Below the pieces are notes generated by a model. That model was not told where the DNA came from. It ran no database searches and saw nothing but the letters and a program-made list of their open reading frames with translations. From Panopea generosa (Eukaryota; Mollusca; Bivalvia; Adapedonta; Hiatellidae): DNA of 64,000 bases. Shown piece by piece: positions 50,646-61,612 of the stretch. Numbering within the stretch: the first letter of the stretch is position 1; every line of letters begins with the position of its first letter. The stretch covers positions 51,426,250-51,490,249 of the forward strand of contig CM055895.1 in NCBI GenBank assembly GCA_029582155.1, in the 5' to 3' direction. A program made the translations under genes and the position numbers.

Positions 50646-51860
50646 GTTGATATGATTTTTAGCTTGACTATTGGGAGAATAAATAGAGCTATTCTTCTCA
50701 CCTGGGCGTCAGTGTCACACCTTCGTTAAAGTTTTGCATGCAAGTCCCTATCTCAGTAACCATTGCATGTATTGACTTGAAACTTTACACAAGCCTTCCC
50801 AGTCATTAACCCTACTACATTAACTAAGTAAGATAAATCTTGCATGAATATAATACAAATTATTACCCTTGTTTGACTTAGAATTTTTGGTTAAAGTTTT
50901 GCATACAAGAACTGTCAAATCCATATCACACCAACCACTCGATGTATTTGATTGAAACTTTACACTCGTATGGTTTTGTAGTCATGAAACCAACGAAATT
51001 AATGAAGTGGGATAGCTCTTTCTAGATTTTTTTACAAGTTAGGGCCTTATTTGACTTAAATATTTTATGACTCGGCAGTCACTGCATGTATTGGATTGAA
51101 ACTTCATACAAGATGTTGCTGTTCCTCTGACAGCTATTGTTTTAATTTGTTTGTTAATTTGTTATGCCCTCGCAATTTTCAATGTCTGTACATACAAAAA
51201 TGGTTTCCAACTTATATCTTTAGTTTTAATGAACAGATTTTAATCAAATTTGGTGTGTGACTTTACATTCAGGTAATACAGGTCAAGTTTGTATTTCATT
51301 CTGGTCTGATGATTTTTGATGGAGTTATGCCCATTTTTGGACTTATTGATTATTGGCAAATGTCAAGAAATTCAATTTGCTCGATATCTCTTGAAGGATT
51401 GGATGGATTTGATTCGTATTTGGTAGAAGATGTATGGTGGTAAACTACAGCTCAAGTTCTAGTTCAATCAAAATGCATATTAATTAGGTGTTCTGAGTTT
51501 TGGTTGGCTGATAGTTTCCGACCTCTAAATTTTTTATTTATTAACCGATTTTGACAAAAATTTATATTTGGCTCAACATTAACAGTTTGACAATGGATGG
51601 AATTGGTGTGTATTAATTAGATTATCGTAACTCTGACTGGCTGACAGTTTCCGACCTCTAAAATCTTTATTGATTGACCGATTTTGATGAAACTTGATAT
51701 TTGGCTTTATATCATCAAGACCCAGGTCAAGTTCGACAGTGGACAGAATCGGCACATATTAAGTAGGTAATCTGGACTCTGATTGGCTGACAGTTTTTGA
51801 CATCTAAAGTCTTTATTGATGGACGGATTTTAAAGAAACTTGATATTGGGCTTTATATCA
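50646..51860. repeat. Degenerate repeat modules of bivalve type
   Basis: Partly tandem modules: TTGCATGCAAG... and ATTGAAACTTTACA... (50735-51110), then about 135-bp units at 51480-51860 with GACCGATTTTGATGAAACTT, GATATTTGGCTTTATATCAT, CAGGTCAAGTTCGACAGTGG and CTGATTGGCTGACAGTTTC. The ORF at 51797-52018 starts in this repeat and looks like chance. Confidence 0.65.
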
Positions 51861-52254
51861 AAACACTGATATTTTATTTCTTTTATTTGCAGAACAAGTT
51901 CCAAATGAAAATTCATTTTGACTTAGTGTTTGTACAGGCAAAACACCAGAGGCCAATGCACACCATCTTCCTCACATATTTCTCTGACCGCAGCATAGTT
52001 GCTCTGTACTTCAATTGATTACATTCTGTTTGGTAAGATTTTCAGCTCTAAATCTTTGCACAAGTGTCTTATTTTCAACTTCATGATATGTCTGCATTGC
52101 TGTGACAACTTACTGTAGTAGAAATGGTTTTGAAATGATATCTTCAGCTTGTTTTTGATGGATTACAACCAGGTCAAAATAAAGACTTGAAATATGGTAC
52201 TAGAAGCTTCCTCACTTGGCACTCAGAATTTAGAGAAGGAAAATCTTATGTTTG

Positions 52255-52525
52255 GTAGGCCCAGTGTCAGTATGTGACTGGGTAGATTATCATGTTATGT
52301 GTCTGTGGCATGATACTCAAGTCTGTCTCAGAATATTGTCTCAAGTAGACACAATCATGATATGACTGAAAAATTTATGAAAACGACTCTAAATACCATA
52401 CAACAACACCGTATACAATTATGTATTTCATCTCATTGTATTATAGCCATAGTTTGAATCTTCACTTGTAATTTTTTAATATTTAGCATCAGGGCTAACA
52501 GACAGCTAACCTAACCATTTTTTCT
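52255..52525. mobile_element. SINE family 2 fragment (+) next to a family 1 tail (-)
   Basis: 52255-52425 matches the body and tail of family 2 in plus orientation (CATGTTATGTGTCTGTGGCA, TCTCAAGTAGACACAATCAT, GACTGAAAAATTTATGAAAA). 52485-52520 (CATCAGGGCTAACAGACAGC) is the tail of family 1 in minus orientation. Confidence 0.65.
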
Positions 52526-52570
52526 TGTGTTGAAAATGATTTCACTGCAACTTACATTTCATTTGTCATT

Positions 52571-53008
52571 TGAATAGTTGAACTACATATCTGAGAAGTT
52601 CAATTGTATATTTAAGTAGTTAAACTATATGAATATTGAATATGTTTTGAGAAGTTGAATTTTATGTTTGAATAGTTGAACTATATGTTTGAGTAGTTGA
52701 ACTATATGTTTTAGCAGTTGAACTTTATGTTTGAGTAGTTGAAGTATATGTTTGAGTAGTTGAACTATATGTTTGAGTTGTTGAACTATATGTTTGAGTA
52801 GTTGAATTTTATATTTGAGTAGTTGAACTATATGTTTTAGCAGTTGAACTATATGTTTGAGTAGTTGAACTATATGTTTTAGTAGTTGAACTATATGTTT
52901 TAGCAGTTGAACTATATGTTTTTGCAGTTGAACTATATGTTTTAACAGTTGAACTATATGTTTGAGTAGTTGAACTATATGTTTGAGTAGTTGAACTATA
53001 TGAATATG
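52571..53008. repeat. 21-bp minisatellite, about 20 units
   Basis: Units of AGTTGAACTATATGTTTGAG plus T, with AGCAGTTG and AGTAGTTG variants. The array ends within five bases of the U12 branch site of SPC24 intron 3. Confidence 0.95.
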
Positions 53009-53012
53009 TTAA

Positions 53013-53028
53013 CCTTAACTTACATCAG
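53013..53028 (+). promoter_or_regulatory. U12-type branch site and 3' splice site, SPC24 intron 3
   Basis: CCTTAAC (53013-53019) equals the U12 branch consensus core (TTCCTTAAC). It is followed after nine bases by CAG at 53028, within the short 10-16 base window typical of U12 introns. There is no polypyrimidine tract, as expected for this class. Confidence 0.88.
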
Positions 53029-53132
53029 ATATCTCCAACAAGTCAGATGTGAAGCCATTCTGTTTTGATAAGAGGAAGTGTTCCGAGTTCTACATCACCA
53101 ACTCTCTTTGGGACTCCATGAAAGAAGATTAG
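53029..53132 (+). CDS. SPC24: SPC24, coding exon 4 (C-terminus and stop)
   Basis: Two bases complete a Tyr codon from exon 3, then ISNKSDVKPFCFDKRKCSEF and YITNSLWDSMKED, stop TAG at 53130-53132. Human SPC24 ends PIHLDSTQLSRKFISDYLWS with LVDTEW, so spacing from the KG of exon 3 to the F-D motif is the same (15 residues) when exon 3 joins here directly. This confirms the splice and rejects an extra exon in between. F-x-x-x-x-LW is the conserved last helix. Confidence 0.94.
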
Positions 53133-53343
53133 TCATGAAAAAATATGTGCGTTACTTTTTAGCAACTACTACCAGACTTTGTTTTTAGTGTATTTATAAA
53201 ACTGGGTATTACACTCCCCGCAGTCAGGCCATTATAGGGTTATTGCCAGTCTGATTATAGAAGTCACTTAAAGGAAAGAGCAAATATGGCCTTTTATGAT
53301 GTCTGTTTATGGCAGTTTGGTACTGAAATTATGTTTTAGTGGA

Positions 53344-53349
53344 AATAAA
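53344..53349 (+). terminator. SPC24 poly(A) signal candidate
   Basis: AATAAA about 212 bases after the SPC24 stop codon. It is the first clear AATAAA downstream; cleavage would fall around 53360-53380. Confidence 0.55.
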
Positions 53350-53601
53350 ATATAGGAAAAGCCAATTTAGATAACACCACCATCAGATGTTCAACGAGAT
53401 GTACCTGAATTAATGTCTGAATATGTACTAAGAAAAAAATATTTGTATTAAACACATAGAATTATTTTGCGTTATATTACCATTATATTCGATATTAGTA
53501 GATACTTTTATTTCATACATTAATATAATTCATTATTTGATTGTATATTTACTGACTTTTAAGTATAGGTTAAGTCATAGTTACGGTCCTTTGAATTTAG
53601 T

Positions 53602-53802
53602 TTAAGCATTTACCCTATAGATACGTGTTTTCCCGCATCAATCACAGAAGGCCTTTGAAAACAGTGCAGGAAGTGTTCAGATTGCTCATAACTCCACTCT
53701 GTCAGTTAATATAAACATAATTCACCCACTGCTGATACGTGATGAATTAATGCTTTCAATATTAGAGGTGTCCAAAGGCGTCTATATGAAGTGAAGGGTT
53801 AA
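53602..53802 (+). mobile_element. TTAA-flanked MITE, copy 4 (hairpin arm lost)
   Basis: Right end TCTATATGAAGTGAAGGGTT then AA; left end diverged (TTTAAGCATTTACCCTATAG). The internal hairpin keeps its left arm (GAAAACAGTGCAGGAAGTGT, CAGATTGCTC), but the right arm is deleted and the sequence jumps to CCACTCTGTCAG. Confidence 0.82.
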
Positions 53803-54547
53803 TACCTCATGAAGTGAATATCTAAGTCATATTTGATTGGACGATATATTTTGTAAATAAGTAAAAATAATTCCTGTTTTTTTTATATCAATAAATTGAA
53901 ATATTTGTACTTTCCATTAAAATTGGAAATTGATTTTTAAAGATCGCCATTGGATCAATAATGGCAGAATATTTATTATTTTGAAGTAGATAAGTAAAAA
54001 AGGAAGCTGTAGGAACAGCATTAAGTTTGTCAATTGAACCTGCCGTAAACAGACAAAATTTATTGTCTGAATATGTACTAAAGACAAACATGATTGTACT
54101 GAACACAAAGAATTAATATTTGCATTATACTACCATCCTATTTCATGTTTTTGTACAGGACATGGAGCCGATGTGCATGTATAATACCACATAAAGTTAT
54201 TTTGTTTTTAGTGTGTAATAGGGAGGCTATGTATAATGGACATGGTTTTTAGTTTAACTTTTCAGATTAGTAAAACTTATATTAAGGACATTTGAATATA
54301 CTTTTACTTGTTTTTAGCTCTTATGGCTAAAGGCCAGAAGGGCTTATGTGCTGACACATTGTCTGTCATCCATTAGCAGTGTTTCTCTGAAACCAGTAGG
54401 CCAGTTATACTTAAACTTTACATGGATGTGTCTGTTGTATAGGAGAATATACAGAAGATTTTTTTTTTCAATCTAAAATTCAAGACCACCATTACTAAAA
54501 ATATTTTAAAAAAATCTTTTCATGAACTAACAGATTCTGAAAATTTT
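53803..54547. other. Intergenic DNA downstream of SPC24
   Basis: No gene. Around 54310-54430 a module of bivalve type (AAACCAGTAGGCCAGTTATA, CTTAAACTTTACATGGATG). Confidence 0.4.
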
Positions 54548-54884
54548 CATGTGATCACCAGCTATAGTTCATTTGGTCATGTGATCACCAGCTATAGTTC
54601 ATGTGGCCATGATCACCAGCTATAGTTCTTGTGATCACCAGCTATAGTTCATGTGGTCATGTGATCACCAGCTATAGTTCATGTGGTCGTGATCACCAGC
54701 TATAGTTCATGTGGTCATGTGATCACCAACTATAGTTCATGTGGTCATCAGCTATAGTTCATGTGGTCATATGATCACCAGATATAGTTCATGTGGTCAT
54801 GTGATCACCAGCTATAGTTCATGTGGTCATGTGATCACCAGATATAGTTCATGTGGTCATGTGATCACCAGCTATAGTTCATGT
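54548..54884. repeat. 30-bp minisatellite, about 12 units
   Basis: Unit CATGTGATCACCAGCTATAG TTCATGTGGT with some units shortened to 22-25 bp. GTGATCAC within each unit is a perfect palindrome. The ORF across it (YSSCGHVIT repeats) is a repeat artefact. Confidence 0.95.
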
Positions 54885-55535
54885 CAAATACACCAAAACG
54901 TATATATATCATTCTTTAAATTGGAGTGGTAAAATTAAAACAAAATTCCCATTCTAAAATAGACAGCACCTAAATACTGTTTGACGACCATCACATCGTC
55001 ATTTAGACAAATTTTACTACATGTATGTAAATGGGTGAAATTGAAATTAACACGACTCATTTAATAGTCACAAATATGTTGCAATTTTAAGCAGGAAATA
55101 TATTTTAGTCTCACCTGGGCATGTAGTCCAAGTTAGGAAAGCTTTTTTATCAAATTATTTGTATTTAAATATATATCCTTTTGGCAAAACAGGGTCAGTG
55201 AGTATATAAAGTCATGGTATACTGGAAAAAAAGTGTTTATAGCCAATTTTAAAATTTTGAAAAATGCTGATATATTGAGCAAGCAGACAAGTAGTTTAGC
55301 CACACCTTCTCTTCTATATTTGCGGTAATTGCTTGTCGGTTGGTTTTTCAATAGAGTGAACCCTACCCTATAATCACAACTAGCCAAACTTACATAGTAA
55401 GCAACCTTAACAATTTCATCTGAAAAAATAATGAACTGGTCAAAGCAGCTTAGCAGAGATCTTGATTTTGGCTCAAAAAGTTCTAATACTGCTAAGGTTA
55501 AATGTGTGTTATTGTAGTGTGTTGGTCGCATATGC
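54885..55535. other. Intergenic DNA with an unsupported 132-codon frame
   Basis: A minus-strand frame at 55133-55531 starts with ATG. It has an AT-driven composition and no domain, splice partner or homologue that I recognise, so I do not call it a gene. Confidence 0.4.
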
Positions 55536-55539
55536 CAGA

Positions 55540-55795
55540 GGTTGCGGATTTGATCTGCAGTTTAACACTTTACCTATCAACAACCAGAATTCAGTACTGG
55601 CTCTACCCAGGAAGCAGACTCAAGATTATTGGTTCATGTAAGCTTTGAGCTTTTGTCGCAATCAAGTTAACAGAAATTAGTATAAACTCGGGTAAAATAT
55701 CTGCTTGGGTAACTCTGTAGTAGATGGATCATCTGTTAGCCCTCGATGGCATAAAATGACGCTAAATAGTCAATCAATCAATTAATCTGTAGTCG
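55540..55795 (+). mobile_element. SINE remnants: family 3-like body, then family 1 tail
   Basis: 55540-55690 has CAGTACTGGCTCTACCCAGG and TTTTGTCGCAATCAAG as in family 3, strongly diverged. 55705-55790 is a family 1 tail: CATCTGTTAGCCCTCGATGG, CATAAAATGACGCTAAATAG, TCAATCAATCAATTAATC. Confidence 0.6.
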
Positions 55796-56429
55796 ATGGT
55801 GTTGTTAAATGCTGCACATACAACTCTCATCACTCTATGAGACAACGGTGATAAAAATAAACCACTGAACAGGGGCAGCTGTGTCATGTGGTCACCTTTG
55901 TAGTCAGTGGGGTCCAAGTTCTGACCATTTGAAATAATTTATTTAATGGAATGGGCACTATTAACACTGTTGTTAGATCTTTAACAAACAAGTTATTACC
56001 TGACCAAAGGTTATCTGCCTGTGTCCTTGCTTCCATTAACCTTTATGTACACTCTATCACCTGTATTTTTCAGTAGATCTCGCCAAACTTACAATTTAGT
56101 TATATAACCATGTTGTATTGGACAAGCCTTTGAACTAGCAAAAAATGTAGTATAATTGTCCCTGTGATAATTGTAGTAGTTGCCTTGTGTTTATACAGCA
56201 GCAGTCTTGTTTGTAGTTATTTACCTGGGAATCTCCAATAAAAGTATATTATTTTGTTCCATGTGTGCTGTAACTCCTGCTTTCATTGGACTGACCTAAT
56301 TAAACAACTGCTATATTGGTTTAAAAAATTATCACCTGAACAAAGGTCATTGTGATCTAGTCTGTTCGCTCTGGGCCTGTCGTTTTGTTCTTTTATTTTT
56401 TAAAGTTGTGTGCACTTTAGTATTTTTCA
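55796..56429. other. Intergenic DNA, nothing recognised
   Basis: No supported feature. Confidence 0.4.
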
Positions 56430-57757
56430 TTGGAACACTGTAGATACCTGATATCAGATATTATCTTTAGAGTTGCTCTTATTGGTCCAGTGTGCTCCAG
56501 TAGTTGCTTGATACCACATATGATATTCGAAGTTGCTCTTATTGCCCCAGTGTGCTCCAGTAGATGCCTGATACCAGATACTATCTTCAAAGTTACTCTT
56601 ATTGTTCCAGTGTGATCAAGTAGTTGCCTGATACCAGATACTATTTTCAAAGTGGCTCTTATTGCCCAGGTGTGCTCCAGTAGTTGCTTGATACCAGATA
56701 CTATCTTCAAAGTTGCTTTTATTGCCCTGGTGTGCTCCAATAGTTGCCTCATACCGGATACTATCTTCAAAGTCGTCTTATTGGCCCAGTGTGCTCCAGT
56801 AGTTGCTTGATACCAGATACTATCTTCAAAGTTGCTCTTATTGCCCCAGTGTGCTCCAGTAGTTGCCTGATACCAGATAGGATATTCAAAGTTGCTCTTA
56901 TTGCCCCGGTGTGCTCCAGTAGTTGCCTGATACCAGATAGGATATTCAAAGTTGCTCTTATTGCCCCGGTGTGCTCCAGTAGTTGCCTGATACCAGATAG
57001 GATATTCAAAGTTGCTCTTATTGTCCTAGTGTGCTCCAGTAATTGCTTGATACCAGATAATATCTTCAAAGTTGCTCTTATTGCCACGGTGTGCTCCAGT
57101 AGTTGCCTGATACCAGATAATATCTTCAAATTTGCTCTTATTGCCCCGTTGTGCTCCAGTAGTTGCCTGATACCATATACGATATTCAAAGTTGCTCTTA
57201 TTGCCCAGATGTGCTCCAGATGTTGCCTGATACCAGATACTATCTTCAAAGTTTCTCTTATTGCCCCAATGTGCTCCAGTAGTTGCCTGATACCAGATAC
57301 TATCTTCAAATTTGCTCTTATTGCTCCGATGTGCTCCAGTAGTTGCCTGATACCATATACAATATTTAAAGTTGCTCTTATTGCCCCAATGTGCTCCAGT
57401 AGTTGCCTGATACCAGATACTATCTTCAAATTTGCTCTTATTGCTCTGATGTGCTCCAGTAGTTGCCTGATACCATAAACAATATTCAAAGTTGCTCTTA
57501 TTGCCCCGATGTGCTCCAGTAGTTGCCTGATACCAGATAGGATATTCAAAGTTGCTCTTTTTGCCCCGGTGTGCTCCAGTAGTTGCCTGATACCAGATAG
57601 GATATTCAAAGTTGCTCTTATTGCCCCGGTGTGCTCCAGTAGTTGCCTGATACCATATACGATATTCAAAGTTGCTCTTATTGCCCCGATGTGCTCCAGT
57701 AGTTGCCTGATACCAGATACTTTCTTCAAATTTGCTCTTATTGCTCTGGTGTGCTCC
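56430..57757. repeat. 60-bp minisatellite, about 22 units
   Basis: Unit of 60 bp: GTGCTCCAGTAGTTGCCTGA, TACCAGATACTATCTTCAAA, GTTGCTCTTATTGCCCCGGT. Two sub-variants alternate (ACTATCTTC and AGGATATTC). Period divisible by three and scarcity of stop triplets give long ORFs on both strands (20-residue repeats CSSSCLIPD.IFKVALIAPV and IRQLLEHTGAIRATL.I.SG). Neither has a gene context, codon bias or a recognised family, so none is called. Confidence 0.96.
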
Positions 57758-58904
57758 GTGACTTACGCATTTTACGTGGGATCTGGACCTAAAGAACACT
57801 GTAGTTATATACCCAAACGCTCCTGGACAAGATCTTGGACTGACCAATCAGATAATTTATGACCCTTCAACTTCACCAATATTTGTGTTTGCTTACACTC
57901 GTATTTGACATTTAATGTACGTATTATAAAACTGTGCTATACCTTTAACCGCCTTGGTTTTTGTTTCGACAATGAAAATGAATTGGTAACCGGTTTTATT
58001 CAAGTTAGATTTATTGTACATGCTCTCGTTTCTTGAGCCGCCCTCACATTTAATTAGACATAGTCTTGCGAGTAAGACGATATGCAGATGAGAGACAGGC
58101 GATATATGTATACACATATGTCATATACCAAGCCGGAAGAAGCGTTTATGAATGCATGTAGTTAATCACTGAACAAACAAACGAATGAATAAAAGTGAAT
58201 GAGTGAACGAACGAACAAGTGAATGAAAAAACGAACGAAGAAAGTTAAACAAAAATTTGTAGAATTTTTTATGAATGAAATCTGATTGATTATTAAATGA
58301 AAAATATATGTCAGTCAGATAAAGACATCAAAATTTAAAAAAAATCACTTGTATTTGTCAATGATTTACTAAAAAATTTTCACAGTAGTTGTACAACCAT
58401 AAGCTCTTAGAGAAGTCCCGATGTAGGAGAATCAATGTTTGGCCCTTGAAGTATCAAACTTGCCATATTTGACATTGTCTACGCTCTAGCACCCGTATTT
58501 ATTACTGACGGAATATTCAACAACTTATACAGACGTTATATAACCACACTATCTGGAACTTGGTTTTAGACAGGTCTAACGGGATACTTAATGTCAGAGT
58601 TGCCCTTTAATCATCAAAAAGTACATTGTTTGGTATTCACTCTTGCTCCCGTATTTGGCGTTGTTCCTTAACCAAACGTACCTAGTTCTAACATAACCAT
58701 AAAATCTTAAAAAATCTCGAATTTGCCATTTGGGATAATTAGTGTTAGTGCTGTGGCGGTCGCAATATCAAAAGCGTTTATTTGGCCTAATATGCACTTT
58801 AATATACAGGTACTTTATACATATAACTTAATTAGATGTACGATGGAAGGCTTACGAGTTTACTAGTATATTTATACTTTCTTGACTTTAGTACGGTCAT
58901 CGAG
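57758..58904. other. Intergenic DNA with GAAC/GAAT simple repeat
   Basis: 58170-58245 is a degenerate tetranucleotide run (GAACGAACGAAC, GAATGAAT). Otherwise nothing recognised. Confidence 0.5.
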
Positions 58905-59112
58905 AGCCATCGAGAGCGGTCAGTTCACATAACCGCTTTTTTCCCCTCGCACCATGAAAGGGTAACCAGTTCTCGATCTCCAACTGATAACTTTCCCACT
59001 TCGTCTTGAATCACACAACGTCGTATATCATTCATCACAGAGACTGTGACCGGGTGGGGGTTCAAACCCACGACCACTATTGATAGTCGGAAGTCTCACT
59101 GGCCGGGTCCAC
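58905..59112 (-). mobile_element. tRNA-derived SINE family 1
   Basis: Minus strand: GGACCCGGCCAGTGAGACTT, box B GTGGGTTTGAACCCCCACCC, body ATGAATGATATACGACGTTG, GAAAGTTATCAGTTGGAGAT, and a diverged tail. Internal part slightly shortened. Confidence 0.75.
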
Positions 59113-59929
59113 GGCTCCTTGAATAGGATAAAACTGCATTTATATGTCGGAGCCATGGCTTTGAAACAAGTAAATAAACAAAAGATGAATTGCAATTTAA
59201 TTGGAGGTGCTTCAAATGAATTTGGAGAATTACCGAATTAAATTAAACGTACAAAACACCGATGGGAAATAACAAGATAGAAGTTAAATGGTAATTATGG
59301 TCCCAACACCTCAATCATTTAAACAAACTGTAGGGAGTATATACCCACGAAACAGGGCCGAGTCAGCTTTGCAGTAACACAGATTTGTGATCCGTTTAGC
59401 CTTTTATTTCAGAGTTTCGCAGGCGTAGGAGCAAGTTTTTTTCTGTGCGTGCGTGCGTGCGTGCAACAGTGTGTTAATATATGTTTTGTATACAAGTCAC
59501 AAATTATTGTAGTAAATAACAATCATAGTTTTACCTTAAACAAACTCACGAGAATACAGCATTTGTTTTTTATATCAAATTTCTTGGTGCATGAGGTCCT
59601 TGGTCCAAAAATCATTGAAGGTTTGCATCTTTTGCTTTTTTAACATATTAACATTTTCCGAACAAGACCCCCGTACACCCACCCGTGGGAGCTTGAACCT
59701 TCAACCCCCCCCCCCAGTAGCTACGCCTATGAGATCGGCCCGTATACACAACTATGCTTTATGAAGCAACACGACCTTATGACCGGGAAATTAGAATAAA
59801 CACTATAAAATACATCATTGAGACAGTCATTTACCGATGTGATATTATCTCTTCCTTAATCGCAACACTTGTATAACTTTTGAGTACATAAACCCCTGGG
59901 TAGGTCAGGCGTTGTAATCAAATAGTTCA
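59113..59929. other. Intergenic DNA with (GCGT)n microsatellite
   Basis: (TGCG)n at 59444-59464 and a C-run at 59706-59714. The 64-codon ORF at 59449 begins in the microsatellite and is not supported. Confidence 0.45.
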
Positions 59930-60065
59930 CTGTGTGGTGTCCTTGAGCAAGACACTTTTCCACACATGCTTAGTACTGGTTCTAACCAGGAACACTTCGG
60001 GCGAGATTTGTTGTAAGAACTTGTTTCACAATCGATGTAAAATCAATAAGTTTAAACTAAATTAA
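59930..60065 (+). mobile_element. SINE family 3, body and tail only
   Basis: GTGTGGTGTCCTTGAGCAAG, ACACTTTTCCACACATGCTT, AGTACTGGTTCTAACCAGGA, AAGAACTTGTTTCACAATCG, AATAAGTTTAAACTAAATT; the tRNA-like head is absent. Confidence 0.8.
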
Positions 60066-60754
60066 ATACATGTAGGTCACTAACTTTTGTAAACGCTAGT
60101 TTATTACTACATGTTGTTCTTTCTGGGTGCACATTAAAGGTATACCAAAGCCGATCGCACTGTTTTGTCAGTAGCATGACGAAATTGGCCTATTATGTTC
60201 TCTAGGTTTATGAGTTTATGTCACTTTTTACAGATTATTGAATGAAGCATGTACCACGTGACTTGTTTAAAATACACCCAAAAAAATTGACTGACTGTCA
60301 ACGTACACAATGAGATATCTACAGGAAATATGAAACTGATAAATTCATTTTTTTTTAAATCCATCAGCTTGTTCGATATTTCTGACCCAATGTTAGCTTT
60401 ATCTCTGATGCAATGGCATAAATAAATCTCTATGTGTCTACTTTTGTAACATCAGCTGGGGAAATATTCATGTGTAGTGCCAATCCACATATCCTTATAG
60501 CAGTGTTTAATTGCAGTAGAATGATTTGTAATAAATAATAAACTAAAACGCGTATATTGACCTGAGTGTATGCATGCTTTACACATCAATCCTGGCAGCA
60601 TGCATGTGTTTCTCTCTGTTAAGAAAGGATGGCGTTTGTATATGCTACTTGATATATCAAACTTGATGTTTAATTAATTTTCGTATGGATGAACAGTAAA
60701 AATAACCATGTGGAGAGTCAGAACTACATTTAGAACTGAATTTACTTTTTTTAA
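60066..60754. other. Intergenic DNA, nothing recognised
   Basis: No supported feature. Confidence 0.4.
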
Positions 60755-60975
60755 AAATAGTTTTTTTTACATCGACTGTAAAACAAATTATTACAATTTA
60801 GATGAATCGCAGCCGAAGTCTTCCTATGTAGAGCCAGTACTAAACATGTGTGGATACAGTGTCTTGTTCTAGGATATTGTATATGATACCAATCCTGAAC
60901 GTGATGAAGGCTCGAACCCACGACCTTCCAATCCTAGGTCCAATGCTCTACCACCGGACAACACACTCCACTTTT
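60755..60975 (-). mobile_element. tRNA-derived SINE family 3, full-length
   Basis: The minus-strand head TGTTGTCCGGTGGTAGAGCA is box A and AAGGTCGTGGGTTCGAGCCT is box B. Body: AGAACAAGACACTGTATCCA, TAGTACTGGCTCTACATAGG. Tail: TTTGTTTTACAGTCGATGTA. Confidence 0.83.
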
Positions 60976-61200
60976 ACTCACTGAGACAGTAGTGATTGCT
61001 AGAGGTACGGACTAACTGCGGTGGCGAGCATCAGATTCAGGATTTGGAGGTCATGTGTTCGATTCTCTGCGGATTATGCGTTGAGCAAGACAACTTATTT
61101 GTATATTCGTAGTGCTTGTCATACACAGGAAGATATTTGGACTGAGATGTTTGCTAGTGATACGGACAAGCTGCGGTATTGTAGATGAGTTCTTCACAAT
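60976..61200 (+). mobile_element. Diverged tRNA-SINE fragment related to family 3
   Basis: TCATGTGTTCGATTCTCTGC resembles box B and GTTGAGCAAGACAACTTATT the family 3 body. CACAGGAAGATATTTGGACT matches the GGAAGA block. Box A region degenerate. Confidence 0.5.
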
Positions 61201-61534
61201 CTATAATCTTGGACTTCAAATATTATGGCTTCTTATAGATTTTTTACTTATATGTTCAAAACAAGCGTGACACTATGAGGTTTAAAAAAGATTTACTAAA
61301 TGCTTAAATATGAAGTTCCATGAAATAGAACCTTAAAAGAGTATTGTTTTAATTTATTGGTAGTCAATTATATAATATATAAATATATAAGCGGTATATT
61401 TGCTATAAATAGTTACAGTAGGTTACGTGGCCTTGGGGTCCTTTCTTAATTAGATATATTCATATTTTGGGGGAAAGAATTTGCAACATTTGCCTATAGG
61501 TCTAGTTTTGACAAAAAAATCAAGCTTTTCCCTT
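61201..61534. other. Intergenic DNA, nothing recognised
   Basis: No supported feature. Confidence 0.4.
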
Positions 61535-61559
61535 TACTAACAGTGTGCAAAGAGACAAG

Positions 61560-61612
61560 AAAGTGCATCGAAAAGAGGAGGAAATGCAGCCCAGAGACGT
61601 GGTGATATTATT
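61560..61612. repeat. Solitary monomer of the 61-bp satellite
   Basis: AAGTGCATCGAAAAGAGGAG followed by GAAATGCAGCCCAGAGACGT and GGTGATATTATT matches one unit of the array that starts about 1 kb to the right. Confidence 0.75.

Larger units (their letters stand above)
43210..53349 (+). other. SPC24: SPC24 gene span (coding exons to poly(A) signal)
   Basis: Four coding exons (43213-43384, 44025-44271, 48308-48384, 53029-53132) total 600 coding bases including the stop, giving 199 aa against about 197 aa for human SPC24. Phases 1, 2 and 1 close exactly at the three junctions. The last intron is of U12 type. Spc24 pairs with Spc25; the dimer forms the inner, kinetochore-binding end of the Ndc80 complex, which couples chromosomes to spindle microtubules. 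An untranslated exon upstream of 43210 is expected but not located. Confidence 0.93.

Noticed and set aside
51797-52018. Exon of an unknown gene (acceptor TTATTTGCAG, then NKFQMKIHFDLVFVQAKHQR)
   Set aside because: Begins in a degenerate repeat, no family recognised, and it lies in the SPC24 U12 intron on the same strand.
55133-55531. 132-codon minus ORF starting MRPTHYNNTHLTLAVLEL
   Set aside because: Composition follows the AT-rich DNA; no domain, splice context or homologue recognised.
56767-57729. 320-codon minus-strand ORF (and 273- and 244-codon companions)
   Set aside because: They are readings of the 60-bp tandem repeat in several frames at once, with no start context, domain or splice partner.
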